Assembly: GCA_002118135.1 (NCBI GenBank)
Contig: BDIU01000216.1
Location: 166-64,165, forward strand
DNA: 64,000 nt
Source of the DNA: Trebouxia sp. TZW2008
Lineage: Eukaryota; Chlorophyta; Trebouxiophyceae; Trebouxiales; Trebouxiaceae
Direction: 5' to 3'
Below the pieces are notes generated by a model. That model worked only from the letters and a program-made list of their open reading frames with translations, did no database searches and had not been told where the DNA came from. Shown piece after piece: positions 61,479 through 64,000 of this stretch (the first letter of the stretch is position 1; every line of letters begins with the position of its first letter). The position numbers and the translations under genes are program-made.

Positions 61479-64000
61479 ATGAATCTTGACCAACGTGATA
61501 GTGGAGGTGTCAAGTGGGGCGAGAACGTAAAAAGGTCTGCTCCTGGTTTACAGACAGCACATGCTCAACACTCGAAGGCACTCTGCTTGCTTTCAGCAAA
61601 AAGCATCTCTTGGGCCAGCAAGTGCACAGTCAAGTCAAAGCTGCATATACCCACAGCCTTAGCATCTTCTGGTCTGCAGCTTTCTGAAAGGCCGGTCGTT
61701 TCCTGGAACCATCAAGCTCAGCAGGAAGGACAAGCCACCTGTATCCAGTTCTCAAGCAGGCAGCAATGATTCGGCAGATATAGCAGAAGCATTCTCAAAA
61801 TCACGATCACCGTCCTCAGAGTCCCTTGGCGTCTCCACTTCCTCTCAAGTAAGAGCTCAAGTGCCTTAGACTCTTATCTGATCACTTTTGTCGCGAGTAT
61901 ACAAATTGCAGATTGCAGACACACAATTGTGCATGTCAAGCCATACATATGATTCTACATGAATTATACATTCATACATGTTATTGCGAGCTCAGACTTG
62001 CAGGCTTCTCGTTACATGCAGCATGACTTTGCCACATGGCAAGTGTCAGTAGTGGTCGTCAGCTGTGCATGCCAGAGCAAGCAAAACCCATCAAAGTGCC
62101 TTTTCACCCTTGATCTTGGCTGACAAGGTACGCTTGATGAGTTCTGCTTGCTCTGACAGTCACAGCCGGTGACCACCATTGAATTGACAGGGAGTACCAT
62201 GGAGTTGTTCTTTGTTCAGCCTCTGCCTTCCCCAACGACTTGTTCAGCTGCACTGGGAAAGGAGGCAGATCCACTCAAGGAAGGGTGTTGACCTGTGTTG
62301 ATGAGTCATTTGATCAGGTCAACAACCTGGGGGATGTTTGTTATGCCAACACTGTGATCAGCTGCAGCGGTGGCAATGCATGCTCATGCAGGATGTTACA
62401 GACTCAGGGCACCTCACATCCCCAAGCAACCCTTCAACCACCCCCAAGGCTGCAGCAGGGGGACCCGCCACCCCCAACCCTCAAGGCCCCACCCCCTCTA
62501 GTCCTGTCAGGCCCTCAGCATACCGCAGCATGTCAGATACACGGGTTAAGAAGTTTGATAAGCTGCTAGGAGAGCAAGTGGTAAGATCTCCATGCCATTT
62601 TGCCCCCTCTTCTCCTATCAACAAGCCTTCAGCTTATCGCAGCATGTCAGGTGCATGGATGGAAAAGTTGATGAGCTGTTTGGAGAATGAGAAGTCAAGA
62701 TTCCTGTCCCCTCCAGTCCTGTCAGCCCCTCAGCCTGTCACAGCATGTCAAATACGCGAGTCAAGAAGTTTGATAAGCTGCTAGGGGGACAAGTGGTAAT
62801 GCTGCCATGCCAGTGTTTGCCATCTAGCCCTTGGCCTGCCAAGGCATGTCAAAAGTGCAAGCCAAACGTTTGATAAGCTGCAATCAGAACAAGTGACCTT
62901 TCCCCTGTAGTCCAGGCATGCCTGCAGCCTTTTGCAGCATGTCAGATACACGGGTCAAGAATTTTGATAAGCTGCTAGGGGAACAAGCTAATAAGCTTGC
63001 CATGCCAGTGTTTGCCATCTGGCCCACTCAAAACTGACAGTCGTGAAGGATCTGTATTGAAATGCATGACATACAGCTTTGTGAGGTGCCTAGTGCTGTC
63101 AGACCAGGACATTCAGATGCAAGCGCACAGTAGATGCACCCATGAATTAGTCAGCTGACGACATCTTGGGCAAAAGCACTTTGAGTGTGCACTTGCAGCT
63201 AGTCAGCTGCGGGGATTGATTACTTGATTGATTGATACCTGCGCCTGCGCAAACGCGAGGCAGGTAACAGGTATGCCTCATCCTGTTTTTGTAGGCCACA
63301 CAGGAGGCTCATTTTGACACCCAAAGGTCACTTTTGGGGACATTTGGCCACAAACAACTCGCAGCTATACACATCAGGCCTTTGAACAGATTTCATGCTT
63401 GTACGTACTTCACTGCTTCTGTCTAGAACATTGTGCTTGCACCTATCCAGGCACTTTGATGTGCGTGCAAGCATCAACATGTGTTGGACGATCAACATTC
63501 AACACAAGTGAAGATCCTGCGGTGGGCTAACTGTGCTGGCAAGGTGCAAGACAGATCAAGCTTTACTGCACATTCCCAAAGTTGGTTGGCCGCAGGTTGA
63601 CTTCGACGTGCTGAAGGAATTGTCATGGAGTGGGACACCCAGTTAGACAGGTCCATTCCCACAAAACGATCTGAAATCTTAGCTTGTGCAATTTAACAGG
63701 CTTTTCTGTTGGCCGCAGGTTGATCTAGACATGCTGAAGGAGCTGTCATGGAGTGGCACACCTGGGGATCTGCGGCCGCTGTGTTGGCAGTTACTTCTGG
63801 GCTACTTGCCTCCCAACAGAGATAGAAGGTCAGTGCTTGATCCTGGGCTGCTTCTGCCAAGATGAGACGGGATGCCTGTTGACCTAGACATGTCTTTGCT
63901 TCATTGGTAGTGTTGGCACTCATGACCATTGGAGCATGATACCAATAAACAAGTCATTGTTTGTCAAGCCACAGGACTGCATCACCACACTGATACTTCC
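61479..64000 (+). CDS. TBC1D22: TBC-domain Rab GTPase-activating protein, TBC1D22-like, 3' part outside window
   Basis: Rab-GAP of the TBC1D22 (Golgi, PI4KB/ACBD3-linked) type. Exons visible: 61479-61534, 61680-61848, 62392-62580, 63719-63828, with phases fitting and the gene continuing past the right edge. N-terminus: MNLDQRDSGGVKWGENVKS then FLKGRSFPGTIKL, a Ser-rich linker (RSPSSESLGVSTSSQ), a Pro-rich stretch, and RVKKFDKLLGEQVVDLDMLK ELSWSGTPGDLRPLCWQLLL GYLPPNRDRR. That last block is the start of the TBC domain in TBC1D22 proteins (xKFKQLL...LRxLSWSGxPxxxRPxxWxLLxGYLP). The catalytic Arg and Gln fingers lie beyond the window. Confidence 0.85.
62585..62995 (+). repeat. Splice-junction tandem array at TBC exon 3 end (4 echoes)
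   Basis: The end of exon 3 (PSAYRSMSDTRVKKFDKLLG EQV then GTAAG) recurs at about 62598-62690 (PSAYRSMSGAWMEKLMSCLE), 62705-62800 (QPVTACQIRESRSL... in another frame, with CAAGTGGTAATG kept), 62835-62895 (decayed) and 62910-62995 (CATGTCAGATACACGGGTCA). Units are about 95-120 bp. Confidence 0.9.
63585..63660 (+). repeat. Echo of TBC exon 4 start
   Basis: GGCCGCAGGTTGACTTCGAC then GTGCTGAAGG at 63589 copies the acceptor and first codons of the real exon at 63711-63760 (GGCCGCAGGTTGATCTAGAC). Offset 122 bp. The copy reads VDFDVLKELSWSGTPS and then stops. Confidence 0.9.

Noticed and set aside
1..64000. tRNA, rRNA or other structural RNA genes
   Set aside because: I looked for cloverleaf-like A/B-box patterns and conserved rRNA words and found none convincing; a dedicated covariance-model scan would settle this.
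1..64000. Prokaryotic, organellar or viral origin
   Set aside because: Intron-exon structure with conserved phases, eukaryote-only genes (alpha-SNAP, syntaxin, TBC) and absence of operons exclude it.

Overview
This window looks like nuclear DNA of a photosynthetic eukaryote, most likely a green alga. Genes are cut into 4 to 10 coding exons by GT-AG introns (two appear to be GC-AG) and base composition is moderate. The set includes a plastid-type pyruvate dehydrogenase E1-alpha with a transit-like N-terminus, a plant-type Qa-SNARE, a plant-like NAD kinase and a plant-like Spinster transporter. Nothing looks bacterial, viral or organellar. The species cannot be named from the sequence.

Layout. 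1-8351 (+): Ala/Pro/Lys-rich gene, open at the left edge, with a 5'-truncated non-LTR retrotransposon tail at its left end. 9291-13527 (-): NAD kinase. 14055-17378 (+): alpha-SNAP. 18067-22827 (+): peroxisomal 2,4-dienoyl-CoA reductase. 24465-27961 (-): syntaxin. 28441-28678 (+): doubtful small membrane protein. 29296-38099 (-): Spinster-like MFS carrier in ten exons. 38711-42424 (+): unknown two-TM protein. 43300-45397 (+): repetitive Ser/Ala-rich protein. 46045-46611 and 48859-49377 (+): two intronless MYND-finger paralogues from a local 2.6-2.8 kb tandem duplication. 50568-54866 (-): plastid PDH E1-alpha. 55245-60718 (+): retinol-dehydrogenase-like SDR. 61479 to the right edge (+): TBC1D22-like Rab-GAP. 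Exons were joined by hand; phases close exactly for nine genes (seven with recognisable products in full, the unknown two-TM gene, and the TBC gene as far as it is visible).

The most striking property is pervasive. Introns beside many exons are filled with tandem, decaying copies of that exon's own edge plus adjoining intron, splice site included. I call these splice-junction tandem arrays or exon echoes. I count about twenty, in almost every multi-exon gene, with units of about 105-195 bp and one to nine extra copies. They explain many spurious ORFs and much of the intron length.

Functional themes. Two genes end in the peroxisomal signal SKL: the NAD kinase and the NADPH-using dienoyl-CoA reductase. 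Together they suggest peroxisomal NADP(H) supply for unsaturated fatty-acid oxidation. Alpha-SNAP, syntaxin and TBC1D22 are all membrane-traffic factors. Four gene pairs are head to head across 378-611 bp. A TIR element resembling a MITE (six copies) and several other dispersed repeats lie in introns.
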